Shown here: one piece after another, positions 33,140 to 41,363 of the stretch
Position numbering within the stretch: the stretch's first letter is position 1
Layout of the letters: each line of letters begins with the position of its first letter
Assembly: GCA_022843145.1 (NCBI GenBank)
Contig: JALHOF010000023.1
Coordinates: forward strand, 1-50,931
Reading direction: 5' to 3'
DNA: 50,931 bases
Source of the DNA: Hyphomicrobium sp.
Lineage (GTDB): Bacteria > Pseudomonadota > Alphaproteobacteria > Rhizobiales > Hyphomicrobiaceae
The notes under the pieces: model-generated
The model's input: only the letters and a program-made list of their open reading frames with translations
What the model was told of the DNA's origin: nothing
The model's database searches: none
Program-made: the position numbers and the translations under genes

Positions 33140-34456
33140 ATGTCGAACAAGGACATGCCCACACGATCGGGGCCGCCAATCGTCGATCGCATGCGAGAAG
33201 CGCCACCCTCAGCCGACCGCCGGCAGTTCCTGCGGTCGAGCATCGCGGTAGCCGGAGCGGCGGTCGCGACAGGGGCCAGCATCGGTGGTGCGAACGCACA
33301 GAAGCTCGAGATACCACCGAGCAACAAGGAGCCAGGCCGGATTCTCGAGCCGAAGGTTTACGGCCTGCCATCGAAGTACGAGGCTCACGTCAAGCGCAAC
33401 CGCACCGACGTGTTCGTCAACAGGCAGAACCTCAGCGACTGGAGCATGACGCCGCTGCAGCATCAGCACGGCATCATCACGCCCAACGGGCTGATCTTCG
33501 AGCGCCACCACGCCGGTATTCCGGACATCGACCCTGCCAAGCATGTCGTGGCGCTGCACGGCATGGTGAAGCAGCCGCTGAAGTTCACCATGGACGATCT
33601 GCTGCGCTATCCTGCAACGTCCAAGTTCCACTTCATCGAATGCTCGGGCAATGGCCTGACCGACTGGAAAAAGAATGCATCGAAGACGGTGCAGCAGACG
33701 CATGGCTTGCTGAGCTGTGCGCAATGGACGGGCGTTCCGGCGTCTTATCTGCTCGAGGCCGCGGGCGTCGATGTGTCGAAGGGCAAGTGGGTGCTCTGCG
33801 AAGGCGCCGACGGTTCGGCGCACGCGCGATCGATCCCGATCGAGAAGATGATGTCGGAGGCGATGATCGTCTACGCCATGAACGGCGAGATGTTGCGTCC
33901 CGAGAACGGCTACCCGGTGCGTCTGTTCATCCCCGGCTGGGAGGGCAACGTGTCGATCAAGTGGCTGCGCCGCATGAAGGTGGGCGATCAGCCGTGGCAT
34001 CTGCGCAGTGAGACGGCGCGCTACACCGATCCGATGCCGAACGGAAAGTGGCGCCAGTTCAGCTTCGCGATGGAGTGCAAATCCGTCATCACGCGGCCGT
34101 CTGGCGGCATGAAGATGCAGGGCAAGGGTCATTACGAGATCGAAGGTTTCGCGTGGTCGGGCAACGGCAAGATCACCGCAGTCGACATCACGCTCGACGG
34201 TGGCAAGACTTGGCGGGAAGCGCGGCTCGAGGATCCGATTCTTGACAAGTGCCTCACCCGGTTCCGCTACTCGTGGGATTGGGACGGCGGACCGGCAAAG
34301 ATCGCCAGCCGCGCGGTCGACAGCACAGGCTACGTGCAGCCGACCGTCGCGGACATCGAAAAGTCGCGCGCCATCGTCGGCTTCGTTCAGCATCACAACG
34401 CGATCTTCCCCTGGTCGATCGAACCCGATGGGGAGGTGAAGAATGCGATCGCGTGA
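33140..34456 (+). CDS. soxC: SoxC-like molybdenum sulfite dehydrogenase, Tat-exported
   Basis: Periplasmic molybdopterin enzyme that oxidises sulfite to sulfate. A twin-arginine leader is present (D-R-R-Q-F-L-R-S-S-I-A-V-A-G-A, R27-R28) with cleavage near A-N-A at 51-53. The sulfite-oxidase domain contains F-I-E-C-S-G-N-G, where C168 should bind molybdenum. The Mo-dimer domain follows (I-T-A-V-D-I-T-L-D-G-G-K-T-W). 438 aa, the normal SoxC length. The typical SoxC N-terminal stretch is also seen (P-L-Q-H-Q-H-G-I-I-T-P-N-G-L-I-F-E-R-H-H). No soxXYZAB is nearby, so it more likely detoxifies or uses the sulfite released from methanesulfonate than takes part in thiosulfate oxidation. It overlaps the cytochrome gene by 14 bp. 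Confidence 0.9.
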   Translation: MSNKDMPTRSGPPIVDRMREAPPSADRRQFLRSSIAVAGAAVATGASIGGANAQKLEIPPSNKEPGRILEPKVYGLPSKYEAHVKRNRTDVFVNRQNLSDWSMTPLQHQHGIITPNGLIFERHHAGIPDIDPAKHVVALHGMVKQPLKFTMDDLLRYPATSKFHFIECSGNGLTDWKKNASKTVQQTHGLLSCAQWTGVPASYLLEAAGVDVSKGKWVLCEGADGSAHARSIPIEKMMSEAMIVYAMNGEMLRPENGYPVRLFIPGWEGNVSIKWLRRMKVGDQPWHLRSETARYTDPMPNGKWRQFSFAMECKSVITRPSGGMKMQGKGHYEIEGFAWSGNGKITAVDITLDGGKTWREARLEDPILDKCLTRFRYSWDWDGGPAKIASRAVDSTGYVQPTVADIEKSRAIVGFVQHHNAIFPWSIEPDGEVKNAIA

Positions 34457-35027
34457 TCTGATCTGCGGCTTGGCCGCAACGATGCTGTTTGCTGCACCGG
34501 CCTTCGCGCAGGTGAAGCCGCCGAAACACTACGGCAGCCCGATCGCTGAGGCCGATGTCGCAGCACTCGACATCGACATCCGCGGGCCGGATGGCAAAGG
34601 CTTGCCGCCCGGACAGGGGACTGTCGCTGCCGGCGAGAAGATCTTCGCCGAGAAGTGCGTGGCGTGCCACGGCGAGAAGGCGAAGGGTGGATCGCAATTC
34701 GGCGCCATGGTCGGTGGCATCGGGTCGTTCACGACCAATGCCCGCGTGCTGACTCCGGGAAGCATGTACCCTTATTCCTCGATCCTGTTCGACTACACAC
34801 GGCGCGCGATGCCGATGGACAGCCCGCAAAGCCTGACCAACGACGAGGTCTATTCACTGACGGCCTACATTTACCACCTCAATGGTCTCGTACCGGCAGA
34901 CGGGACGCTGGATGCAGCGTCGCTGCCCAAGGTGGCGATGCCCAACAAAGACGGGTTCATCGTCGACGACCGGCCCGACACCAAGGCGACGCGGTGCATG
35001 AAGGATTGCCCGCCGATCAACAACTGA
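34443..35027 (+). CDS. Monohaem cytochrome c partner of the sulfite dehydrogenase
   Basis: A 194-aa exported c-type cytochrome. The signal peptide (L-A-A-T-M-L-F-A-A-P) ends at A-F-A near residue 22. One haem site C72-V-A-C-H76 is present, and a likely axial Met lies in R-A-M-P-M-D-S-P. It would accept electrons from the SoxC-like subunit. Classical SoxD is a dihaem protein of about 380 aa, so this is a shorter, SorB/SoxD-C-terminal-like form. A Cys pair near the end (R-C-M-K-D-C) is unexplained. Translation is coupled to soxC: its ggggagg and ATG lie inside the upstream coding sequence. Confidence 0.85.
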   Translation: MRSRDLICGLAATMLFAAPAFAQVKPPKHYGSPIAEADVAALDIDIRGPDGKGLPPGQGTVAAGEKIFAEKCVACHGEKAKGGSQFGAMVGGIGSFTTNARVLTPGSMYPYSSILFDYTRRAMPMDSPQSLTNDEVYSLTAYIYHLNGLVPADGTLDAASLPKVAMPNKDGFIVDDRPDTKATRCMKDCPPINN

Positions 35028-35050
35028 CAACGCAACACAACGCGGCGAGG

Positions 35051-35082
35051 AGAGCCCGGCTGGAAGGCCGGGCTCTTTGCGT
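35051..35082 (+). terminator. Terminator after the sulfite dehydrogenase operon
   Basis: Perfect 10-bp stem agagcccggc / gccgggctct with loop tggaag, followed by ttgcgttt. It lies 24 bp beyond the cytochrome stop. Confidence 0.85.
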
Positions 35083-35273
35083 TTGGGGACAAGTGAATGC
35101 CGCTTCAGCGATGCCGATTCCAAGGCTGCATCTATCGGGGGATCGAAATTCGGCTTGTCGGCGATCAAAGCTCCAGGGAGAGCCAAGGGGCAAACTCAAT
35201 CCATAAAGCGCGGTGCGGAGCACTCTCAATGCAGGCACTGCGATGAACCAGGATTTTCGCCAGGATCAGCGCC

Positions 35274-35465
35274 ATGACACATCCAACCCCCAACGTCGTC
35301 GATCGCCCGGCCTGCCAGGCCGCAACGCCGGCTGAGTGCAGCTCTTGCAACATGGCCTACGATTGCGCCCGCGTTCGCAGCGGCCGTTCGGTGAGCTGGG
35401 CGCTGGTCGCATTGGCGATCGTCCTGGTGCTGACGCTGTTGTCTCGCGTGGCGACCGGAAGCTGA
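35274..35465 (+). CDS. Small Cys-rich single-pass membrane protein
   Basis: A 63-aa protein. The N-terminal half has four cysteines (P-A-C-Q-A-A-T-P-A-E-C-S-S-C-N-M-A-Y-D-C), including C-x2-C, and could bind a metal. A C-terminal anchor follows (A-L-V-A-L-A-I-V-L-V-L-T-L-L). The ribosome binding site is weak (aggatcagcgcc). A terminator with T-run stands downstream on the same strand (35560-35599), which supports transcription. Function unknown; existence moderately likely. Confidence 0.45.
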   Translation: MTHPTPNVVDRPACQAATPAECSSCNMAYDCARVRSGRSVSWALVALAIVLVLTLLSRVATGS

Positions 35466-35559
35466 TCGGAATTTGCGGCAGATGACCCCATCCGCCGGCC
35501 TGAATGCCCGGAGCTGTGCCGGGGGATGAGGGTGCGGGAATGAGACTGCCGCAAAGTTT

Positions 35560-35599
35560 GAGGCCCGGCCGCGTCGTGCGGTCCCGGGCCTCATTTTTT
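35560..35599 (+). terminator. Intrinsic terminator with six-T run
   Basis: Arms gaggcccgg (35560-35568) and ccgggcctc (35584-35592), then attttttg. It would stop rightward transcription before the leftward PanB-family gene. Confidence 0.85.
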
Positions 35600-35673
35600 G
35601 CTTACGGCAAGAAAAGTCGAACGATGTCGAGGCGAACTTGTGATCGCCTTGAACAATCACCCGTTGGACAGGC

Positions 35674-36588
35674 TCAAGACGCCTTCTTCTTTTCGCCGGC
35701 CTTGCCGAGTTCCTCGAGCTTGCGCTCCCACTTCATGTCCTTCGCGAAGGTTTTCAGCTCCTCGGGGTCCATGTTGACCGTTTCCTTCGGGCCCGGATAG
35801 TCGCGCGTGACCACGTCCTTCATGTAACGCGTGATGACATCTTCCATGATCGGAATGAGGTCGGTGTAGATGCGCGAGTGCTTCGGAACGTGCTCTTCCC
35901 AGAGGTGGAACAAGTCGGACGAGATGATGTGTACGCCGTCCGCACGGTTACCGGCGCCGAGGCTGATGACGGGAATCGGCATCGTCTCAGCCAGATATTC
36001 GGCGACTTCCGAGGTGGTGACTTCGCACAGGATCGAGAAGCAGCCGGCGTCGTAGAACGCCTTGGCGTCGTCGATCATCTCTTTGGCGCGTTTTGCGGAC
36101 TTACCCTGCGCGACGAAGCCGCCGAGCTGCGGCATGCGCATCGGCGTGATGCCGATGTGGCCCTGAACGGGGACGCCAGCCTGGACAATTGCCTCGATGT
36201 TGGCCGCGTGGTGGCGATTGCCCTCGCACTTCATCACTTCGGCATTGGCCTCGTGCACGAAGCGGCCAGCGTTCTCGATCGCCTGCTCTTTCGACTTGTG
36301 GAAGCTCCAATAGGGCATATCGACCATGCGCAGCCCGAACTTCGAGCCGCGATCGATCGCCTGCGACATCATCATGACCTCCTGGAAGCTGACGGTCACG
36401 GTGCTCTTGTGGCCGAACAGGATCATGCCGCCCGTGTCTGACACGCACAGGATGTCCATGCCGAGCCGGTCGGCCACGACAGCCGTCCGGTAATCGTAGG
36501 CCGCGAGCTGGGTGATCGGCTCACCCTTCCGCTTTTTGGCCATCAGCTGCGGAATAGTAACTTTCTTGCGTGCCGGCGCGTCGGCCAT
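35674..36588 (-). CDS. Divergent PanB-family hydroxymethyltransferase
   Basis: A 304-aa TIM-barrel protein of the ketopantoate hydroxymethyltransferase family, which moves a C1 unit from 5,10-methylene-THF to an alpha-keto acid. The metal and catalytic residues known from E. coli PanB are conserved in position: D51 (for D45), D90 (D84), K120-x-E122 (K112, E114), H144 (in G-H-I-G-I-T-P) and E189 (E181). The surrounding motifs differ: S-D-T-G-G-M instead of G-D-S-L-G-M, V-D-M-P-Y-W-S-F instead of D-M-P-F-x-S-Y, and C-E-G-N-R-H instead of E-G-G. It is about 40 residues longer and no panC is nearby. A related but different substrate, perhaps linked to formaldehyde, is an inference. Ribosome binding site agggag. 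Confidence 0.8.
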   Translation of the reverse strand: MADAPARKKVTIPQLMAKKRKGEPITQLAAYDYRTAVVADRLGMDILCVSDTGGMILFGHKSTVTVSFQEVMMMSQAIDRGSKFGLRMVDMPYWSFHKSKEQAIENAGRFVHEANAEVMKCEGNRHHAANIEAIVQAGVPVQGHIGITPMRMPQLGGFVAQGKSAKRAKEMIDDAKAFYDAGCFSILCEVTTSEVAEYLAETMPIPVISLGAGNRADGVHIISSDLFHLWEEHVPKHSRIYTDLIPIMEDVITRYMKDVVTRDYPGPKETVNMDPEELKTFAKDMKWERKLEELGKAGEKKKAS

Positions 36589-36796
36589 AGCGCTGCTCCC
36601 TGAACGTTTCCGAGTTTATTGTCTTGTGTCGATCACGACGTTCCGGACGTTGGTCACGCACATTGGATTTTCGTGGTTCTTTTCGTGTTCTGGCGCGCAT
36701 TGTCCGGTCACCTATGGGCAACTTCAGGCAGACATCCGTCAAATCAGCCGCACCTATGGTTCATTCGCCATGACCTATGAAGCACGTCAGGGGGCG

Positions 36797-37822
36797 CTAT
36801 TCGCCAATGACTGCGGGCCATGGGGCACGGGGGCGGCGTTTGGATGGGTCCACGTACGGCCGCCCGACCCGACGAAGCGAGGTGAAGTTTCCGGATGGAT
36901 CGATCAGCGGCAGGGATCGGTCGAGGTCGCCTCGGCGCACATAACCGAGACCGAGGACAGATCCGGCGTGCGGGCTCCAGCAGGCGGACGTAACGGCGAT
37001 CTGACCCGCATGCTGCGGTCGGTTCAATGCCGGCGGTGGTTGCCAGAGAACAGGGTTGCCTCGTGCTGCGCCGGTAAACGCAATGAGTGCAAGCAAATCT
37101 GCGTCACCCGGCGAAATTGCTGCGCTGCCGAACGGGCCGAGGCCCGCTTCCCCGGCCGTGGCAGGCAGGCGGAACTCGTGGGCGAAGAGCACGAACCCTG
37201 CTTCTATCCGCAGGGTGTCGATGGCGGCGAAACCAGCCGGCAGCGCATGCGGGGCAAGCCGGTCCCACAACGCGCCTGCCATGCTGCGCGGCGCGATGAT
37301 CTCGAATCCTGCTTCTCCGGTGTAGCCGAGACGGCCGGCGAGGCAGGTTGCTCCTTCGAAGGCCGTCACGCAGAACTCGTAGTAGGCGAGCCGGGCAAGT
37401 GCTGAACGATCGAAACCCGCGCGCGCAGCGGCATCGAGCGCAAGCGGGCCCTGCACGGCGAAGATCGCCGTCGAGTCGGACAAGTCGGAGCCCGCCGTCC
37501 CTGCGTATTGGACGAGATCGGCGATGTCGGACCTGCGGCCGCTCATCACCTCGTAGCTTCCATCAGCGTGGCGCCAGATTGTCAGATCGGCGACGAGATG
37601 GCCGTTGGCGTCGAGCCTAACCGCGTAACGGATCTGGCCCGGCAGCAGGTCGTCGATGCGGCGCGGGGTGAGGCGGGAGAGGATTGCCGCCGCGTCGGGT
37701 CCGGCGACCCGACCGCGCGCGACGAACGAGAAGTCAAACAGCGCCGCCGACCGCCGGCACGACAGGACCTCGCCGACGGGGTTGCCGAAGTCACGGACGA
37801 GGCTCGTCGCATCGAAGGTCAC
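36797..37822 (-). CDS. GcvT-family folate-dependent protein
   Basis: A 341-aa protein of the aminomethyltransferase (T-protein)/DmdA/YgfZ superfamily that binds tetrahydrofolate. It shows the catalytic-loop aspartate (H-L-V-A-D-L-T-I-W-R, D80), the conserved G-R-L-G-Y-T-G-E-A-G-F-E-I (163-175) and L-R-I-E-A-G-F-V-L-F-A-H-E-F (204-217). The YgfZ motif K-G-C-Y-x-G-Q-E is absent, so it is not the Fe-S cluster helper. No gcvH or gcvP is nearby, so a glycine-cleavage role is unlikely. It could take or give C1 units from an N- or S-methyl compound. It starts 15 bp after the TauE gene, and the PanB-like gene follows 208 bp later on the same strand. Confidence 0.78.
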   Translation of the reverse strand: MTFDATSLVRDFGNPVGEVLSCRRSAALFDFSFVARGRVAGPDAAAILSRLTPRRIDDLLPGQIRYAVRLDANGHLVADLTIWRHADGSYEVMSGRRSDIADLVQYAGTAGSDLSDSTAIFAVQGPLALDAAARAGFDRSALARLAYYEFCVTAFEGATCLAGRLGYTGEAGFEIIAPRSMAGALWDRLAPHALPAGFAAIDTLRIEAGFVLFAHEFRLPATAGEAGLGPFGSAAISPGDADLLALIAFTGAARGNPVLWQPPPALNRPQHAGQIAVTSACWSPHAGSVLGLGYVRRGDLDRSLPLIDPSGNFTSLRRVGRPYVDPSKRRPRAPWPAVIGE

Positions 37823-37837
37823 GCCGCCCTCTCCAGG

Positions 37838-38617
37838 TTACGTGCCAATTGCGAGACGAGCGACGATCTTGAACAGGATCACTAGACCGACTGCGACCAG
37901 AACACCGGCGACGATGCGGAAAAGGGTGGCACGCGGCAAGGCATGTGCGAGATGCGCGCCGCTCCATGAGCCGAACGCGAGGCCCACACCGAGAATTGCA
38001 CCGAGCTGCACATCGAGAATGCCCGCCGCCGCATTGCCCGCCGTCGCGGTGACGGCGATAGGCAATTGAATGGCCTGCGATAGTCCGATGGCGGTCAGAA
38101 CCGGCACCTTGAGCCACATCAGGATGGGGATCAGAACGAGCGGACCTCCGGTACCGGTGAGCGACGAGCCGAACCCGGTGATCGCGCCGACAAGTGCGAG
38201 TGCAGGATTTGACAAAGTCGCGGCGGCCGTTTCGGAGGCGGCGCGCTCGGCAACCGAACCTTGCGACAGCGCGTGAATGCCCGAGACCGCGGTCAACGCG
38301 CCTATCGCAAGTTCCAGGACGGCGCCTGGCGCGACGCTCGAGGCCCATGCACCGAGGAGCGCGCCCGGCATCGCGCCGGCCCATAGCCACGGCGCCATAT
38401 CCCATTTGATCGACTGCTTGTTCCCGAATACAATTGTTCCAACGATACCCGACACGAGATACGCCATCATTGCCGCGCCGATCGCCGTGTGTATCGGAAT
38501 GCCGCCGAGATAGTGCAGCGCCGGTACGAGAACGACGCCGCCGATCCCGATGCAGCCGATCAGGACGCCGGCGATCAATCCAAGCAGGACGATGGCGGCC
38601 AGTGTGAACGATCCCAC
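37838..38617 (-). CDS. TauE/SafE-family anion (sulfite) exporter
   Basis: A 259-aa membrane protein with about eight hydrophobic segments. The internal duplication typical of TauE/SafE is visible: I-A-G-V-L-I-G-C-I-G-I-G-G near the start and V-G-A-I-T-G-F-G-S-S-L-T-G-T-G-G-P in the middle. Members export sulfite, sulfoacetate or related anions. In this island it probably releases sulfite from methanesulfonate cleavage. A GTG start at 38617 was preferred because agggag stands 7 nt upstream; an ATG at 38662 would add 15 hydrophilic residues. It is divergent from the LysR regulator and precedes the GcvT-like gene by 15 bp. Confidence 0.85.
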   Translation of the reverse strand: MGSFTLAAIVLLGLIAGVLIGCIGIGGVVLVPALHYLGGIPIHTAIGAAMMAYLVSGIVGTIVFGNKQSIKWDMAPWLWAGAMPGALLGAWASSVAPGAVLELAIGALTAVSGIHALSQGSVAERAASETAAATLSNPALALVGAITGFGSSLTGTGGPLVLIPILMWLKVPVLTAIGLSQAIQLPIAVTATAGNAAAGILDVQLGAILGVGLAFGSWSGAHLAHALPRATLFRIVAGVLVAVGLVILFKIVARLAIGT

Positions 38618-39004
38618 GTGACGACTCCCTGGCTGTCCGGCATCGGCAGCGAGGAGCTGCACTCAGATTTCGCTCGATCGGTGCCGATCGACGATCGAGA
38701 AGTTCGACGGCGAGAGGCCACGAACGCTGGCGAATGTCGCGAATTACCGTCGGCGGCTCTTTCGCATCCGCGTCGGATAAATTGCTGCACATGCTCACTC
38801 GATCGCTTCGTCATCCCCCCGCGCACGCTCGACAACGCGCAGTATCATTCGATCGAAGCCACAGGTGAAATCGACAAAACGAATGATGAGTTAGAGGCCA
38901 CGACGTTATAGAGTGGAACTATCAAATTCTGATTTCACTGGACCAGCCTATCACCCATCGCCGCCAGACACGTACGCCCGCAGCCAGAGAACCGAGAGCG
39001 CAAA
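38618..39004. promoter_or_regulatory. Divergent region between TauE-type exporter and LysR regulator
   Basis: 387 bp without a supported gene. It carries several cgatcg/gatcg blocks (for example ctcgatcggtgccgatcgac near 38680) that form overlapping short palindromes. By analogy with LysR systems the regulator may bind here and control both genes. No specific T-N11-A box could be fixed by eye. Confidence 0.5.
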
Positions 39005-39970
39005 ATGTTCCTCAGACAGTTCAAATATCTGGTCGCCGTTGCCGATGAAAAGCACTTCGGCCGCGCAGCCAACAAATGCAACGTCACTCAACCGTCGCTG
39101 TCGAGCGGCATCAAGCAGTTGGAACTCGAGCTCGGCGTACCGATCTTTCTGCGGGGCCGCGGGCAACGGTTCCACGGTCTGACGGCGGAAGGCGAACGGG
39201 TCGCGAAGTGGGCGCGCCACATCATCTCGCATTGCGAGGCGATGCGCGATGAGATCGACTCCATGCAGAACGACCTGAAGGGCAACCTTCGCATGGGCGC
39301 GATGCCGTCGATGTCGCCGGTGCTCCCGGTGATGCTGGAAATGGTCCGCCAACGGCATCCAGGTGTGAAGGTCGACGTGGCCTTCATCGGTAACGAAGCG
39401 ATGAAAATCGGCTTGGACAATTTCTCGCTCGACGTCGCCATCACCTATATGGACAACGCCGACCTAGGCCGCCGGAACGTGATGCCGATCTACACCGAGC
39501 GTCTGGCGCTGCTGGTTCCCGACCTCGAACAGTTCGAAGGCCGCACATCGATCACCTGGGCGGAAGCCTCCAAGCTGCCGCTCGGGATGTTGCGCCATTC
39601 GATGCACGAGCGCCGGTTCATCGACCAGGTCTTGAAGAAAGCCGGCTGCACGGTCGACCCCAAAGTCGAATCGGAATCGATCCTGCATCTGATGTTCCAG
39701 GTGCAGTTCACTGAGCTCTGCACGATCATCCCGGCGCACTTCACACGCATGCCCGGACTGCATCCAGGCACGCGCGCGCTCGATCTTGTCGATCCCATCG
39801 CCAGCCAGGAGGTTGGTTTGTTCTGGGCCGAAGGCGAGACGATGATGCCGATGGCGAGCGCCATGGTCGGCATCGTCAAGAGCCTCAACAAATCAGGCGA
39901 GTTGCGGAAACGACTGGGCGAGCAGGTTGCTGTGACGACCACCAACGCGCGCAAATCGTCGGCCAGATAG
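39005..39970 (+). CDS. LysR-family transcriptional regulator
   Basis: A 321-aa regulator. The N-terminal winged helix-turn-helix reads F-L-R-Q-F-K-Y-L-V-A-V-A-D-E-K-H-F-G-R-A-A, then C-N-V-T-Q-P-S-L-S-S-G-I-K-Q-L-E-L-E-L-G. The effector-binding domain (about 90-300) is the usual periplasmic-binding-protein-like fold (L-R-M-G-A-M-P-S-M-S-P-V-L-P). It is divergent from the TauE/GcvT-like/PanB-like genes, the standard LysR arrangement, so it is the best candidate for control of this half of the island and perhaps of msm. The inducer (sulfite, methanesulfonate or a C1 metabolite) is unknown. Confidence 0.92.
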   Translation: MFLRQFKYLVAVADEKHFGRAANKCNVTQPSLSSGIKQLELELGVPIFLRGRGQRFHGLTAEGERVAKWARHIISHCEAMRDEIDSMQNDLKGNLRMGAMPSMSPVLPVMLEMVRQRHPGVKVDVAFIGNEAMKIGLDNFSLDVAITYMDNADLGRRNVMPIYTERLALLVPDLEQFEGRTSITWAEASKLPLGMLRHSMHERRFIDQVLKKAGCTVDPKVESESILHLMFQVQFTELCTIIPAHFTRMPGLHPGTRALDLVDPIASQEVGLFWAEGETMMPMASAMVGIVKSLNKSGELRKRLGEQVAVTTTNARKSSAR

Positions 39971-40002
39971 TCAGCTCACGGCCACGGCTGAACTGCGCTC
40001 GC

Positions 40003-40833
40003 TCAGTTCGAAAGACGACGGCGCGTGGTCGAGATGGCGTTGCGAAGAATGCTGCGCACGCCTTCGACGTCGAGACGTTCGGCAATGATCCGGCTGGCGG
40101 TGAGAACCGATCCCGGATGCGCCACTTCTATCTCGGCACCGTTCTGAACCGCGGCGAAGAAATACGGCTCTTCGTAGCGCTCGTCACCCGCCGACAATCC
40201 GACGCGCAGCGACTTCGCGGCGGCCGCGGCACCTGGCTCTAATCCGACCAGCAGTCCGAAATGAAGCTGCTCGGGCCAGCACAGCAGGCCATCGTCCGTC
40301 GAACCGGGAGCGGCGGCGTCGGCAGCGAATTCGCGACGTATGGGACCGAGTACCGCCTCGGCGTTGCCGAGCCAGCGGCTCAGCTCGCCGAGTTCGCGCG
40401 CACACGCATCAGGCGAAAACTCAATGTGATCGCCCGACATCAGGTTCAACGCCTGATACGGAAGCGATTTGGAGAACTGTGCCCGGTCGATGCCGCGATG
40501 CAGAAGCTCGACCAGAACCCAAGCCTCGACTTTCGCAGGAGAGTGGCCTTCGACGTGGAGCGTGTGGGGAACGGGCAGGTCGTTCTCGCGGAACTGCAGT
40601 TCGAGCGACGGCAACCGCAGCTCGATCGACACGCCGCCAGCGAATGGGCGCGTCACGATCGCGTTGCGCGCGGCGTCGTAGCGCATCCAGACATGACGGT
40701 GTTCGGGCTCGGGCGTAATATAGCTGTTGGCCAGTCGGGCCATCCAATGCACGGCGTTCTGGGTTTGGGTCCGCGCTTCGCCCAGCGACTTCGGATCGAC
40801 TTCGACGGCCACGCGCCAACCTGGGCTGTTCAT
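40003..40833 (-). CDS. Conserved-looking hypothetical protein
   Basis: A 276-aa soluble protein with no signal peptide. Recognisable blocks are H-W-M-A-R-L-A-N-S-Y-I-T-P-E-P-E-H-R-H-V-W-M-R-Y-D and a Pro/Glu-rich middle (W-P-E-Q-L-H-F-G-L-L-V-G-L). The start at 40833 has ggagatgcttg before it; an earlier in-frame ATG at 41019 lacks support. It is convergent with the LysR gene. I do not recognise the family. The composition and codon pattern are those of a genuine gene. Confidence 0.65.
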   Translation of the reverse strand: MNSPGWRVAVEVDPKSLGEARTQTQNAVHWMARLANSYITPEPEHRHVWMRYDAARNAIVTRPFAGGVSIELRLPSLELQFRENDLPVPHTLHVEGHSPAKVEAWVLVELLHRGIDRAQFSKSLPYQALNLMSGDHIEFSPDACARELGELSRWLGNAEAVLGPIRREFAADAAAPGSTDDGLLCWPEQLHFGLLVGLEPGAAAAAKSLRVGLSAGDERYEEPYFFAAVQNGAEIEVAHPGSVLTASRIIAERLDVEGVRSILRNAISTTRRRLSN

Positions 40834-41363
40834 CAAGCATCTCCAGCGATCGCCGGCTCGGTGGCGACCGGGCCGGCTGGGTTTTGAACCTGTTGAATTG
40901 GATTTCGAGACTACGCCAGATCCACAAGCCATCACAGTCCGGCCGCCAACGTCAACCAGAGCCGCATGCGCAGGCAAATCCTCAACTGGACGATGCGGCA
41001 GGCGGTGCCCGTGTCTCATTGAGCGACGTTGAACGTGGCGGCGCTGCGATGCGAGGTAAATTCTATTCCGTCTATCGGTCGATTGGCGTGACCTGATCGG
41101 AGCGACGACAGGGAGGCCTCATCGCCCCCGCGCGGCATACGCGCGCATGACGCTCGACCGGCATCATCTCCAGGGCCGCCCACACGAGCAATTTCAGACA
41201 GTTCGAGACGACACGCGAACACTATGGAATTAGACGAATTCTAATCGAAGCCCAACGGGCGTATGCCGCTTGACAACTGACCCGTGCTCGTGACGTTGTT
41301 GACCCGCATCGTATAGAAGAAGATCTGATGCAGGGCCTTGACCCCTGTCGATTGGAGCACCCG
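40834..41363. promoter_or_regulatory. Divergent intergenic region with iron-control element
   Basis: 530 bp between the hypothetical gene and the iron-binding protein gene. No gene is supported. The main signal is the ICE-like box at 41229-41245. A ttgaca hexamer at 41276-41281 lies between that box and the gene, but no matching -10 could be assigned with confidence. Confidence 0.6.
41229..41245. promoter_or_regulatory. Irr-type iron control element (ICE-like box)
   Basis: The 17-mer attagacgaattctaat is an inverted repeat (attaga-N5-tctaat). It matches the rhizobial Irr box consensus TTTAGAA-N3-TTCTAAA at 11 of 14 defined positions with identical spacing. It lies 119 bp upstream of the Fe(III)-binding protein gene. 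Recognition of the motif is from memory of the consensus. Confidence 0.6.

Noticed and set aside
35674-36588. Naming the PanB-family gene simply panB
   Set aside because: Key motifs around the catalytic residues are changed and panC is not near; a pantothenate role cannot be assumed.
36797-37822. Calling the GcvT-family gene a glycine-cleavage T-protein or a DMSP demethylase
   Set aside because: No gcvH/gcvP neighbours and no diagnostic DmdA feature could be identified by eye.
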